In this document: in pieces, positions 44,978 through 57,381 of the stretch
Layout: every line of letters starts with the position of its first letter
Position numbering within the stretch: the stretch's first letter is position 1
Assembly: GCF_026914185.1 (NCBI RefSeq)
Contig: NC_070558.1
Location: forward strand, 5,332,001 to 5,396,000
Source: Puccinia triticina
Lineage: Eukaryota; Basidiomycota; Pucciniomycetes; Pucciniales; Pucciniaceae
DNA: 64,000 nucleotides
Direction: 5' to 3'
The notes under the pieces: generated by a model
Database searches by the model: none
Told to the model about the DNA's origin: nothing
The model's input: the letters and a program-made list of their open reading frames with translations, nothing else
Program-made: the position numbers and the translations under genes

Positions 44978-45740
44978 TAGAGATCGCCAAGTGGACCCCT
45001 GGGCGGGTACCCGCCACATGGCTTCGGGTACCCGCGCGCGGGTGCCGTGTACGGGTCCGGGTGCGGGATCTTGGGCAAAAAAGCACCAGGTACCCGGATA
45101 CCCGCCAAAAATACCCGCGGCAGGCGGGTCTTCCAGGTACCCGGGTACCCGCTGTTACGGTCACCGAGGGGGTTGATTCCTCAAGATGACCGGGACAGAT
45201 TCTGGTCATCAAGGGGAATCAGCCCTCTCGATGACCGGGACGAACCTCAGTAATCAAGAGGCATACAGCCCTCTTGATGACCGGGATCTGCCCCGGTCAT
45301 CAAGAAGAATCAACCCCCTCGGTGACCGTGATAGAACCCGCTCATTGAGAGGGTTGTTTACTTCGAGATGACTGGAACAGACCCCGGTCATCAAGAGGAA
45401 AAAAGCCTCTCAATGAGCAGGGTCTATCCCGGTCATCGAGAGGAACCATCACTCCCGATGAGCGGGTTCTATTCCGGTCATCAAGAGGAAACAACCCTCC
45501 CGATGACTGGGACAGAGCCCGGTCATCGGGAGGAACCATCACTCCCGATGAACAGTCTGTAGCTGTCATCGAGTGAGGGTGTTGGATAAAAAAAAGCACA
45601 AGTACCCGCGGTACCCGCAAAAAGTACCGCCGGTACCCGCCCGCGGGTGCCGTGTACGGGTACAGGTGTCTGAATATCACGAAAAACACCTCGGGTACCC
45701 GGACACGCGGCGGGTACCCGGGTCCACTTGGCGATCTCTA
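44978..45740. mobile_element. Non-autonomous hAT element, 763 bp
   Basis: TIRs TAGAGATCGCCAAGTGGACCC (21 bp) are perfect at both ends, with TTTCCAAG duplicated at 44970-44977 and 45741-45748. Subterminal GGTACCCGC motifs fill 44995-45150 and 45600-45725. The interior 45170-45570 is made of GATGACCGG palindromes linked by AAGAGG steps. No coding sequence. Confidence 0.93.
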
Positions 45741-45748
45741 TTTCCAAG

Positions 45749-47561
45749 CTCCTTTTGAAAAGAAGATATTGGAAGATTCAATTAGGCATCTTTGTGGACG
45801 TATCCACCTTGTATTTATACTACTGTGGCTGGTTGGTTGATTTAAATCATCTCCAAGATTGGAGAGAACATTCTTTAATCTTGCTTCAGATTTGGAATTT
45901 CTAGTTTCAAGTCTCCAGGTGTAGATGGTCATTCCTCCTCAAACTGATTCTAAAAAGACTTTCAAGTTGTCAACACCCCTAATGTGTGGAAAGCTGTGAC
46001 CCTCTGGTATGCAGAGTGCCCTGACAAGATTAATGGCGACATGATGTGCTAAAATAATGGGATTTCACCGGTGACATTCCCTCAAGATTGCTGTACCCAC
46101 CACGTTGGATCCAGGGGACACAGGCACCCTTGGAGTTGGACCACACTGTTTTGTGATCACCAAAACCAAGCTGGCCCTGATATCAGTGTATCAAGTGAGT
46201 TCTGACCATGTAGTGTACGTTCCTTCCTTTGGGCTGGATTGGAATTTATTATTGGATTCTTACAAACAGATGCTCAGAGGTGTGAGGTCTGATGCAGCTG
46301 ATCTTCCGTGCAATGCATTTGGTGCAAAGGTAGTATTATCTGTGTGTGATAGTTTCTTGAACTTACCATGGTGGGCTGCCAGGTTCAGGGAGAGCCAGCT
46401 GTATTGCACCGGATATGTCTCAAATCACTCATCCACCGTGCAGGTGGGATGGGAGTTGAAGGGTGGATGAATGCTGTGTGATGTCCACCCGGACGTTTGC
46501 GCGAACGTCAGGGTGGACACCTATCACACAGCTGCTTGCGGGGACTCCAGGGCGTTTTCCCTGTGGCCCCCGACCCCGCTCTTCTTGGCTCACCAGGGTT
46601 TCTTGGCCTGCCAAACGTCCTGGAGATTTTCCCCAGCCAAGACGGTGTTAGACACTCAACGCATGAACCCTCATGCAATGTCTGAGCGTCCTTGTGGCAA
46701 GGAGACCCAACTTGACCCCTGATGCAAAACTGTCACGGAGAATTGCCGTCTCACAGTGCAATCAGCTTGCATGTGATGACCTGTCCTCACCCCAGCAGCA
46801 TGCTTGCAAAGATCAATGGAGATCTTCCCCAATCAAGAAGAGTTCACCCAACAGAGGCCTCTGCCTACCGCCAGAGATGTCACACTTTTACACGCAGCAT
46901 ATGTTTTTTACCCATCCCCATCTTTCCGACCTTTTCAAATTGCTAAATTCTGGTTGGCTCCTTTTGTGGCTGTTGTTAGGTGCTCCAAACATCACAGCCC
47001 ATCAGCAACAACCCGGTCATGCATCCTGGCGTTCCTGCACACCCCTCCAGCCTTCTCTTCATCACCACAACACCCAATCAGGACCTTCCCAGAAATCCCT
47101 CTTGCTCTGGAAACCCCCGGTGAATCATGATCACTTTGACAGACCTTCCTCAGATTATCACCAATTTTGTTCAATTCTTTGATTGTGGGTTCAGTAAAGG
47201 CTTATGTCAAGAGTAAATTACATACTTGCAAAATGGCCGTTGGCTCAGATTAAGAGCCGCTTGGATCATGAAATGAATTGTTTTTTCTGTTGATGTACAA
47301 TGAATACATTTTACCTTTCCTTCCCTACCTTCCAGTAGTTTGGTTGGTTTAATTAATGCAATCAAATTCTACCATGTGATTTCCTAGTTGCTGATACATT
47401 AGTTAGACAAGACATCACTATGAATTCAACATCAGATGAACAATCCTTCAGGCATTATTTGCAGATGCACAAGCAGTTGACTTCACAAGAAGTTACTGAA
47501 ACAAATTACGGTATGGCACTCTGTGAGAAGTGCCACGGATTCCCCCCCTGGTGAGTAACAT
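45749..47561. other. Intergenic DNA with a hairpin
   Basis: The frame 46105-46470 (DHVVYVPSFGLDWNLLLDSY, SVCDSFLNLPWW) may be a gene remnant, with no family recognised. A near-perfect hairpin lies at 46472-46533 (separate entry). 47508-47553 is the end of an element that also occurs at 44177. No supported gene. Confidence 0.45.
46472..46533. repeat. 62-bp near-perfect foldback
   Basis: GCTGTGTGATGTCCACCC and its complement GGGTGGACACCTATCACACAGC enclose GGACGTTTGCGCGAACGTCA, itself palindromic. It could be a tiny MITE or a structured site; no clear duplication flanks it. Confidence 0.65.
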
Positions 47562-47792
47562 CACTGCCAGCATATTTGGCTGGGATGAAGACATCCCAGT
47601 TTAACTAGGATGCACTCAACCAATTTAAAATGGCTTGATCTCATCCAATTAAATATATACCCAAGGGGGGGTACCTTTGATTTATATTTCATCAGTTCAG
47701 ATCAACCAAGTTTAAGTTGGTTGAGTTCATCCCACTCCAGTCAACCAAGTTTAAATTGGTTGTTAACTGGGATAACCTCAACCCTGGCAGTG
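47562..47792. mobile_element. CACTG foldback MITE (degraded)
   Basis: CACTGCCAGCATATTTGGCTGGG at the left and CTGGCAGTG at the right. The interior stems share CAACCAATTTAAA and GGTTTAAATTGGTTG-like steps with the copy at 49158. The flanking triplets differ (CAT and CGC). Confidence 0.7.
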
Positions 47793-48834
47793 CGCTGTAG
47801 TTGAAGAAAGTGTTGGGACCACTCCTCTGCAAGATCATCCCGGAGAAATTTGGGGGATTCAGAGGACTCCGCTCTGCAGCTCTGCCAATGTGGTAGGGCT
47901 CCAAGCGGGGTAAATGTAGTAAAGCAAATATAATAATAAAGCTCTGCAAAATCAAATTGTAACATGAAGCTCTGCCACATAAGAGGATAATCTGCCACAA
48001 AGCTCTGTGAAAACACAAGAAAACAGCCGTAAAGCAAGCAAAACTGGAACACAGGTAAAGCAAATCCGCAAAGTAACCTCCACTCCACAATGTACACAAA
48101 TTCAAAAGACGCACAACAGTCTGCAAAGTAAATGGAAGCCATAAAGGAGAGTCTGTGGGGAGTATGAGGCAGAATTCTCCCTCCCCCGCCCTATTTTTGT
48201 AGAGAAAAGAAAGAGAACTAAACAACATCCTCTACCCACCTCCCACACACACCATCCACCAACACCATTCACACATGCACACTTTTCTTCCGCCAAGGGC
48301 TATACACACACACACGTCATCTGCCAAGCTTGGCTCTCACACTAACTCCACCGTTGAACTCCTCGCCCTAGCTTCCACACCTCTGTCTAGTCTATGATTT
48401 CAGGATCCCACATGCCAGCTACGCCCGCGGACATAGCATGCTTTGGCTGCCACGGCTTCCCCCAATCACCGCCTCCGCTAGTCAGTCCGCGCTGGCCTGC
48501 AAAGTTCAAGTCCAGCTTGAGCCTCTGCCCGCCGCCGCCTCGCCACATTCAGTTGTGCGCTCCGTTCTGCATCATCTGCACTCGGCCCTGATTTCTCCAT
48601 GGAAAATTTTGAAAAATGTGCCAGAATTGATCACCACAACATGCAAAGTAGCATTAGAAGGAAGGTAGAGTTTGTGTGAGATGGATTTAAATACCATGAA
48701 AAAAGAAAAGGGAGGGACCTGATGTATCAGGGGTATTTTATATCCCTCCAAGGATAGAGCTGGGGCCTCAAAGCAGGGTTGTTTTCAATCCAAGAGAATA
48801 GATCAGCGAGCTAGTCAGTTTTAGTACTCGCTAT
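47793..48834. other. Intergenic, possible third copy of a dispersed repeat
   Basis: 47870-48110 repeats AAGCTCTGC(A/C)A motifs. 48300-48600 is C-rich with short open frames, in the same order as 8040-8620 and 59903-60730. No gene is supported. Confidence 0.35.
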
Positions 48835-48953
48835 CACTGTGAAAAATAGTAAATACTCAAGAAGCTGCTGCCAGTTGACATGCAGTATTACAAAGGTGTC
48901 TTGGTAATATTGCATGTCAACTGGCGGCAGTTTCTCAAGTGTTTTTCACAGTG
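48835..48953. mobile_element. CACTG foldback MITE, 119 bp, TSD TAT
   Basis: CACTGTGAAAAA at both ends in inverted orientation; the arms share TTGACATGCA(G/A)TATTAC. The flanks are TAT (48832-48834) and TAT (48954-48956). The whole element can fold into one hairpin. Confidence 0.85.
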
Positions 48954-49157
48954 TATTGGATTCTTCCCCATATTTACAAGCACAAAAGAATTTAGCTAAA
49001 ATAGCTGACACAAATTCTTAGTAATGAACTGGCTCTAACAGCAATTTAGATGATGAATTTGGAACAAAGTGAACTCAAGGCAGATCAAAGGTGGTTAGAA
49101 TCAATATTGGGTGGAAAACCCTGGGGAAACCAAGCAAAGGGAGAACACACATCTCCT

Positions 49158-49373
49158 CACTGCCAGCATAATTAGCTGGGTTAAGGTTATCCCAGTTAAA
49201 CTGGGATGAACTCAACCAATTTAAACTTGGTTGATCTCAACTGATGAAATATAAATCCAAGGTCCCCCCTTTGGATTTATATTTCATTGGTCAAGATCGA
49301 CCCATTTTAAATCGGTTGAGTGCATCCCAGTTAAACTGGGATGACTTCATCCCAGCCAAACATGCTGGCAGTG
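49158..49373. mobile_element. CACTG foldback MITE, 216 bp, TSD CCT
   Basis: CACTGCCAGCATAATTAGCTGGG against CCAGCCAAACATGCTGGCAGTG, flanked by CCT at 49155-49157 and 49374-49376. Arms contain CCCAGTTAAACTGGGATGA and GGATTTATATTTCA in complementary order. CAC-terminal TIR and 3-bp duplication point to a CACTA-type mover, by inference. Confidence 0.9.
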
Positions 49374-50889
49374 CCTTAAACATTCTTTTGCATTTCCTAA
49401 GAAAGCCATTATGTTACCATTATTGGAAACCTATGTGGATGAAATTATTTTGAGAATTCACCTTAATGTCTGCAGAAGCTCATTTATTGTTTGTTAGTTC
49501 TCTCACTTTCACAGCTTCAAATTTGAGTTTGACAATTTTTATATTACCTGGAAAGGTGATCCATTTGAGGTCAATCTCCATTCCCAGGATGTATTTTTTT
49601 CTGCCCATTTTTTTTTTTTGGATATTACTTGCTTTGGTACAAGTCTTGAATTACACTCTGGACTAAACCAACAACACTGGTAAAATCAATAATGTTGAAG
49701 CTGAAAGTTTTCAGATGACTAAGATTCATTGCTTTTGATCAGACTCTATCATGTATGTATAAGATTTGTGAACAATAGATCTTAGAATAAGTATTTAAGG
49801 CCTATTTACCTAAGAGCAGGCAATAGACCGCTCTTTGTTTTGAGTAAAGAAAAGAGAGAGATCTAGAGTAGCGGTGTCGGTGTTGAGCTCAGGTTTTCCT
49901 GTGCGTTCATGAACCGCAACGCCTGGTCAGCTCTCTGTCTTTATCTATCTTTGATAGTAGCTCCAAGCAGTCTTACACTTGTTGAGTCTTTTTTGTCCCT
50001 TTTTGGGGCGCTGGATTTGTCCTTGGCAAAACGGCGTAGGAGTGATGCTACGTTATCTAAACACAAGCGTTCTGCCTATGAGCCTATAGTTTCTCAGTTG
50101 TTTATAGTGGGCACTTCCACTCACCGTCTGATACCGCTTCTCTTTCAGAGGGATTGGTTAGGTTGTTCTTGATCCCGTTGACTTTGTCTAGAGAAGGATA
50201 AGGATGATGTTTTAGCTTTTCATCTTGGTCTAGTCAGAGTTTGAGTTCTCAGTTACTCACCTTTGGTGTCAACTGATATTCTCGCTCTTAATGACTGAGG
50301 GCCGGGATTATCCACGTGCCTAACCTTGGTGCTTGTTGGTGTCGGACCTGCATACATCAAAATTTGATGTGTCAGTTTTACGACTCCACGCGGCAGGTTC
50401 GGACTGCGGAAGTGGTTTGCTTTTTGCTTACCAAATTCCGCAGCTGTTGGAGCTCCCGGCCGCTTCCCCAATTTATGGGTGCTAAGCCGTTTGCCTTGAG
50501 GTGCATTCTCACAGAAGCAACAGGATCAATGACACAGCTGCTGTCAACTCAGATTCTGGACCTAATTATGCAGCCCTAAAGGAGCAGTGTATGACTTCCT
50601 GTAATGTCTGGGAGCCTAAGCTCTCAATTCCCATACCCAAAGTTTTGATTATCAGTAAAAAGGATTTCTTTTCTTAAGCCTGCAGTTCATTCCTTTCATG
50701 TGCACTGGTTGTGGTTTTAGGAGGTGTCTTCTAAATGCCAATGGAAATTTATCCCCTGGATAATCTGGTAGCCTTGCAGTAGTTGCAGATATAGACCCAA
50801 AAAGTCTAGTCCCAGTTTGTTAGCATGGTATATAATATATTTCTGGTGTCATATTGAAAACACTGTAGAATTATGATTTACATATTTAC

Positions 50890-51207
50890 GGTGTTCAAAG
50901 TTGAAATTTCTGCATGCATAAATGTGTAAATCATAATTCATAAAAATTTGTTTGCAGGAGACTGCTCATTTAGGCTCCGGTTGGAGCCAATATAATTGCG
51001 TGATATAATCTGGAATTTTGTGACATCTGATCAAGTTTTGGCGGACCTGATCAGATGTCACATAGGATGTCAGGCAAAAAAACTCATATATTGCCCGGAT
51101 TATATTGGCTCCAAACGGGGCCTTAATCTTTGGTTCCCCAGCCAAAAATGTTTTGTGAATTCATGATTTATGAATTTATGCATGCATAAATTCCAACTTT
51201 GAACACC
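50890..51207. mobile_element. GGTGTTCAAAGTTG MITE, interrupted by another MITE
   Basis: GGTGTTCAAAGTTGAAATTT at the left and AAATTCCAACTTTGAACACC at the right; both arms share GCATGCATAAAT. The element is split by the insertion at 50973. Target duplication is unclear. Confidence 0.75.
50973..51122. mobile_element. PIF/Harbinger-like MITE, 150 bp, TSD TTA
   Basis: GGCTCCGGTTGGAGCCAATATA and TATTGGCTCCAAACGGGGCC are imperfect TIRs, with TTA at 50970-50972 and 51123-51125. The GGCCCCGTTTGG-type terminus and TTA target are typical of Tourist-like MITEs. A relative lies at 63169-63556. Confidence 0.85.
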
Positions 51208-51974
51208 ATAATTGTACAACATCATTTTTTAGGCTACATAATCTTTTGCAAGTAAACTGTAACAGACCTAACCAGTTTACTTACAAAAGATCAGCCCCCA
51301 ATTTTTCTACACATTGTAATTGTAGTGTGTTTTTAATATTACACAATATTTATCAGATAACAAACAGGGCCCTAGATTTTTGCAGGGAAATCCAGCTTTC
51401 AGGACTCCAGATCACTTCTGGGAGGCCCTTCTGGACAGGAAGTCACCCAGTCTAAGTTATGGTGCTCACATAAATTGAGATGTGAACCTTGTGACCCTCT
51501 ACAGGGCGACATAGGGTGACATGCAAACAAATGATTGTGCATCCATGCATAAACTGCCTCATGCAAACCTTGGATATTGATGCCGTTCACGCTCGCTGCT
51601 TTGGTTATTCACAGGCCTGATGAGATTCAGAGGTCAGTGTGGCAGACCGGAAAGCCTTTGTTGCAGATCAGGGCTGGATGCAAGATGCTCGCGGGTGAGG
51701 CTGTGCCCTGTGGTGGAGCCCTGGGCTGTTCAACTCCAACGCGTCCCCTTTTTCACGCGAGCCGGTGGGTGTGGGTGAGGCTGTGAGCCCCCTGGACGAC
51801 TGGCGACGTCCGGAGGCGGTCGAGACCCACCCCAGCTCGAATCGGCTGGCTGCATGCGCCTTTCAAAGCCACCCCACAGCCACCCTTCTTCCTCTTCCTC
51901 CCCACACAATAAATAGCACGCACTCCAACAAGCGCTGGTCCAGGCACAACCAACTGCGATAGCCGCCCCCCTCC

Positions 51975-54900
51975 ATGATGGAAGTCTTGCCGTCCTTCGA
52001 AGAGTTCCAGGCGGGTCCGCCTCGCACAGACGCCGATGTCGAGAAGCTTGCCAAGAAGCAACTGGCCCCCTTCCCGGTCAGGCTGCCCATGTTCCCACCC
52101 GACACTGGCCGGCGGCGACCGCTGACCCGCTCCATGTCTTCTGCAGATACCCGAAGGATATCTCTCCCAACTGCGCGCCCACTTGAAAGAATTCCCCGAC
52201 GACTTCTGGTTCAGATTGACGCCGCATGCAGGCAATGGATGTGAGCCCAACTTGTCTCTCTGATTTTCACCGCGAATCCTGGCTCAACATCGCTCGATTG
52301 CGTGTTCCCAGTTGGCACGATCCGATGTCTCGAACCCGGCTGCTCATCACACCCCATCGCACTCAAACCACGAACTAAAAGAGCAGACGGCGGGCGTTCA
52401 GTCGGTGTCGGTGGACTCTCCGAATTCCAGCAGCACATCTTTGTTGGTCTTGATTCCTTTCATCGACACGCTCACAGCTCACTGATTACTTTGCGTGATT
52501 TTCCAGGACCATGATCATCACGAGAGCCTACGAGACTACCGTGTTTCGCAGTGGGTAAGAACTCCATTTTTGCAGCTGATCAGCCGTCCAAGCCCTCATC
52601 TAAAGTATGATCAATTGCTTTCATGTGGCCAGGCGGCACGTAAGTCTTCCTCGGCCCAACCTACTGTCCATTCCGCCATGCCGATCCGCCATACCAGCAA
52701 AGCCAGCGACAGCAAGCCCTCTCATCTGAGCTTGGACGATGATACCAAACCATCCCATCCTACCTCAACTTCCAGGAGTCAATCTGTAAGTCAGCCACCC
52801 CGTTTTTTCCCCTTGAAAAAATCACCTATTTCGAACATGTCTTTGAAACATCCTTTTCCCGCCGAGAAGACCTCATCAAAAAGAGGCCCAAGTTCACCAC
52901 CAGTGCGTTCGGCCGGATTACAACCTTGAAGCGGAGCGAGCTGCTGACTTTTGATCCCCCATTGGCCATGATAGATAAGTCCCCGACACGTCAAAAGGGC
53001 AAACGCGACCCCTGGGCGTTCCAGCACTGCCAACAAAACCAGCCGAGTCATCGATTTGGTCTCGTCGGACGACAACATGGGCCGGCCGCGGTCCTCGAGG
53101 ACGAGCAACCCCAGCCCATCCAAAGGCCCGTCCCGGATCGTGGATGTCGACACCTCGGATGGCGATTCGGATCTCAAAATCCTCAACGTCAAGAGCTTCG
53201 GCAAGCAGGGCACCCCAATCGAGATTGACGAAGCCAAGCCGACCAGTTTTCGGGCCAGCTCTCGGGCCATCGACGTCGACGAGCTCGCGAGTTCGTCGGA
53301 CGAGGACATCAAGTGGATGAAGACGCAAGGGCTTGTGCCCATGAAGAACCAGCCCCGCGCCTCGAGCGCCTCGACCAGTCGGCTGAGCGCCGCGATCCTG
53401 AACGACGCCACCCCGCGTGCGGGGCGCTCCTCGAGCAGCTTGGTGGACCGCAAGCCGGGCATGTCGCCGCATATTCCCGCGGACGACAAGCCGACTCCGC
53501 GCTCGAGGCTGGACGCGGCGATGGGAAACTCGGCCTACGAGCGGATGATCCGCCACTTGGCCGGCGAGCCCAGCCCCAGCGGATCCACCAAGCCCGACGT
53601 CAAGCCGCGTGCGCTGCCCACGGGCGTGCCCAACCTGTTTCCCTCCTTCCCGCAGCCGCAGGCCCCAGCGCCCTCGACCAGTGCTTCGGCGGCCTTCAAG
53701 CGCGAACAGACCGTCCACCCATTCGCGAGCTACGGCGGACAACAAGCGTTCGGCAGCCCGTTCCTGGCGGACCAGAAGCCTGTCCCGCAGGCCTCAACCA
53801 GTGCATCAGCGGGCTTCAAACGCGAGCCGACGGCGCCGGTCTTCGGCGCCTATGGGGGCCTGGCCTCGAGCAGCCCCTTCGCGGTGGACCGGCCACAGGA
53901 CCGGCGGGGGATCTTCGACACGACCGACGACAGCTCGTCGGAGGACGAGGACGAGCGGCGGCTCGACATGATGGCCTCTGCCAGCCAGCTCATCTTCCCC
54001 CAGCTCTTCGGATCCAACGCCATCCGCCCCGGCGAACGCATGCCCTACCTCCAGCCCGACTTCCGCCCCGAAGAAACTCACGAGTTCCTCAAACAGGCCG
54101 TCACCAACATGGACTTCACCAACAACGCCACCGTCGCCGAGGCCCGCCTCGAGCTCGGGCTCGTCGAGGGCGAGGAGCCCAGGCTCGACGGGCTCTCCGT
54201 CTTGCTCATGCCGTCAGTCTCTCCTCCTCTTGCCGTTTTTCTTTTCGCACAGCTTGGGCTCATGCGTGCAAGGGTATCGTCTGCTGCCACAGCCATCAAG
54301 TCATCGGCACGGCGTGGATGATCAAGCAGGAAAAATCTAAGAATATGGGCGGGATTCTGGGCGACGAGATGGGCCTTGGAAAGACTATTCAAATGTAAGC
54401 ATGCTCACTGTGCCTCAAAATGTCGCCCAACTGCTGTCATTCTCCAGTATGAAATCGCCATTGTTTTGGAGCAACGATACATAATGGGTCTCAGTCACTG
54501 TGCATGATGAACAGTGACTGGGTTTTGTTGAAGTAATCCAACTAACACCACCAGCTGCAGCATTTTTTTTCTTGCAGTGCAACTATCCACTCTGTCTCTC
54601 TTCTCTGACTATGCGCTAAATTGTATTTGATTTTTGTTCGGCTTTAGGATTGCCACGATGGTCAAGAATCGCTCAACGGATCCCAAAATCAAGGGCACAC
54701 TTATCTTGGCCCCGTTGGCGCTTCTGACGCAATGGAAGGAAGAAATTGCGGAGCGATCGACGTGCGATCTGAGCGTCTTGATCTACCACTCGAGCGCGAA
54801 GGTTGCCGACCGCAAGAAAGTGTCGAATTATGATGTTGTGATCACGACTTTAGACACGCTCAGGGGGGATTGGTACGACGACGAGGTGGAGGAGGTGGAC

Positions 54901-57381
54901 AGCACGAAGAAGCCGCGCGGGCTCTACAAGATCGAGTGGTACCGGGTGGTGATCGACGAGGCGCAGATCATCCGGAACCGCAAATCAAAGAAAAGTAGGG
55001 CGGTATGCGCGCTGAAGTCGATCTATCGCTGGTGCTTGACCGGCACGCCGATCTTCAACACGCTCTGGGACATTTACCCGTACCTACGTTTCCTGCGGAT
55101 CCGGCCGTACAACGACCACCATCGCTTCCGCGACCACATCACCGTCAATGAAAAGAAGAGGCCCAACCTCGCTACGTCCAGGGCCCAGGCCGTCCTGGGA
55201 ACATGCATGCTCCGTCGCCAGAAAAACTCCAAGTTGGACGGCAAACCGCTCATCGTACTCCCCCCTAAACACGAGGAAGACGTCTGGCTCGACATGTCCC
55301 CCGACGAACGCGAGATTTACGAGATGCTCGAGAAACACGCCCAGCAGAAGTTCAACGTCTTCCTCAGAAGAGGTACCGTCCTCAAAGTGCGATTTTTGTC
55401 TCCCAATCTTCGATTATCTCTTGGCGGTGTCTGACTTCTTCATTCTGGTTTAGAACTTCGCTTGTATCTTAGTCTTGCTCCTGCGATTGCGGCAAGCTTG
55501 CGGACATCCCGTAAGCCCGCCTTCTCTCCTTGATCCTCTTCTCTCTTTTTCCTCATCTCTCCCCCTTCTCTTCCACCTTTTTTTGGCTTTAGTCTCTTGC
55601 GATTGAAGAGGACGACAGCCCGATCAACCCCGAGGACTCGGCCGACCCCGAGTACGCCGACCCAGACAGCGAGCTTAAGAGAGCCATCGGCGAACGCGGG
55701 CAAACTTGGGTCGATAATGTCAAGAAGAAATTCCAAGAGGAGGCTGATGAGCTGGTCAAAGCCGAACAACAGGTTCGTGGAGCGGAGTTTCTCCCCTATC
55801 TGTCTCAGTCCCTGCTCACAATCTGTCTGCACCCGTTTGTAGAACCGCAGCGAAGCTGCTGTTCCCGAATGCCCCGTGAGTTGTCATTACTCTGTTACCT
55901 GCCGCCAATATACACCACATTGTCCTTTCTAATCTGTCCCTTTTAGATATGTAACGATGCATTGGATGACACCTCGCGGGTGACGCAATGCGGGCACGTG
56001 TTCTGTGAAGCGTGTCTGGACACACTGATGATGCAGCAACGGGGGCCGATGGAAGACGACTCGAACACGGACCCGAGCCGGATCCCGAAGCCCTGCCCGA
56101 ACTGTCGGGCCCCCTTCCGCAGGATCGACACCTATCTCAAGAAGGCCTTCGTGCCCCCTGCCGACGTCATCGACGACGACGACAGCGATCTGCCCGACTC
56201 GGGAATCACCGTCCGCCATAAGATGCGCAACGGCATCCTCGACGACTCCGATGATGACGGCCCCTCCGAGAAAGGAAAGGAGAAAATCGCCCGCTCCGAA
56301 TTCGTGCCCTCCACCAAACTCGGTTCGTCCCCTGTCTCTCCCACACTGACCTCTGCTCTCTCTCTCTGATATACGCACACGTGTTTTTTGGGGGGTGATT
56401 CGCAGTCTGGCTCTTGGAACGAATCGAGGAGATTAAGAAAGAATGCCCGACAGACAAGATCATCGTCGTCAGCCAATGGACAAGCGTAAGTTCGGCCCCA
56501 CCTTGTGCTGCGTCCCTCGAGATCGCAATTGACGTCCCTTCTGGCGTCCAGATGCTCCACATATGCGGGACGTTCCTTCGCGAGCGCGGGCTCCGTTATG
56601 TGTCGTATCAGGGAGACATGAACACCCTCGAACGTCCGTTCTCTTTTTTTTGCCGTTGTCTCTCTTTTACCCCGAGCATTCATGCCTGTTTGTTTGGACT
56701 ATATAGGCAACATGGCCGTCTCCAACTTCAAGAAAAAGCCCGAGTACTCCATCATGCTCATGTCGTTGAAGTGTGGCGGAGTCGGCCTCAACTTGACCTG
56801 TGCCAATCGTCAGTTCTCCCTTTTTTTGCCTTGGTGATTAGCGGGCCCTGGTGATTGATCTTATGGGTCGGGGTTTTCCAGGCGTCGTGTCGCTCGATCT
56901 TGCCTGGTCGCCAGCCAGCGAGAAGCAAGCTTTCGAGTAAGCAACCTTTCCTCCTCTCCGCCGCTTCGCCCGTCGGTCCCGCTGATTTTGTGTTGTTGTT
57001 CTCCACACAGTCGTGCCCATCGATTCGGCCAAGAAAAGCCGGTCTTCGTGAAGCGAGTGATGCTCACTAAAACCGTCGAGGAGCGCATCGTGGCCCTCCA
57101 GAAGGGCAAACAAGACATCACTGACAGCACGCTCGGCGAGGGCACCGGCAAAAGTCAGTCCTCTTCGGTGTTTTTTTTTTTTTTGGACACAGCTCGCTGA
57201 TTTGCTTGTCTTTTCGCTTTTTTTTCTAGAGCTCAAGAGGATGACTGTCAGCGAATTGGCTGCTCTGTTCAACTTGAACACCCGCGTCAGTCCTTCTTTC
57301 CTGTCGCGATTCTCGAGTCATTTGCTCATCCTTTTTGGTGCTGTTTTTCGGTTGTGCTACCAGGGTGAAGTTTTGGATTAA
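51975..57381 (+). CDS. SNF2-family ATPase with RING finger and SUMO-interacting motifs (Uls1/Rrp2-like)
   Basis: 1262 residues from 19 exons: 51975-52076, 52147-52240, 52312-52442, 52507-52554, 52633-52785, 52975-54212, 54293-54394, 54648-55386, 55454-55510, 55593-55772, 55843-55875, 55947-56322, 56406-56485, 56552-56633, 56707-56808, 56882-56936, 57011-57153, 57230-57285, 57364-57381. All phases agree. A C2H2-like patch (CLEPGC...FQQHI) lies near residues 70-115. SUMO-interacting motifs follow: VIDLVSSDD near 200, then IVDVDTSD and AIDVDELASSSDED. Helicase lobe 1: GDEMGLGKT near 615, VIDEAQ near 725, LTGTPIFN. RING C3HC4 near 957-1020 (CPICNDALDD, QCGHVFCEAC, CPNCRAPF). Lobe 2: KIIVVSQWTS, LMSLKCGGVGLNL, AHRFGQ. 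The RING between the lobes plus SIMs indicates a SUMO-targeted ubiquitin ligase/translocase acting on chromatin. The least certain join is the 189-nt intron 52786-52974. Confidence 0.93.

Larger units (their letters stand above)
49374..51974. other. Repeat-rich intergenic region
   Basis: 49753-50570 resembles retroelement sequence (TATA-like GTATTTAAGGCC, degenerate frames) but no termini are clear. 50588-50780 matches 36522-36730. MITEs occur at 50890-51207. 51250-51600 holds nothing recognisable. The AATAAATA at 51908-51915 may be the core promoter of the downstream gene. Confidence 0.4.

Noticed and set aside
46105..46470. 121-codon ORF starting with TTG
   Set aside because: No ATG start or recognisable family; possibly a remnant but not supportable as a gene.
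52918..53745. 275-codon minus ORF opposite the SNF2 gene
   Set aside because: Antisense shadow of GC-rich exon 6; the plus frame carries the SUMO-interacting motifs.
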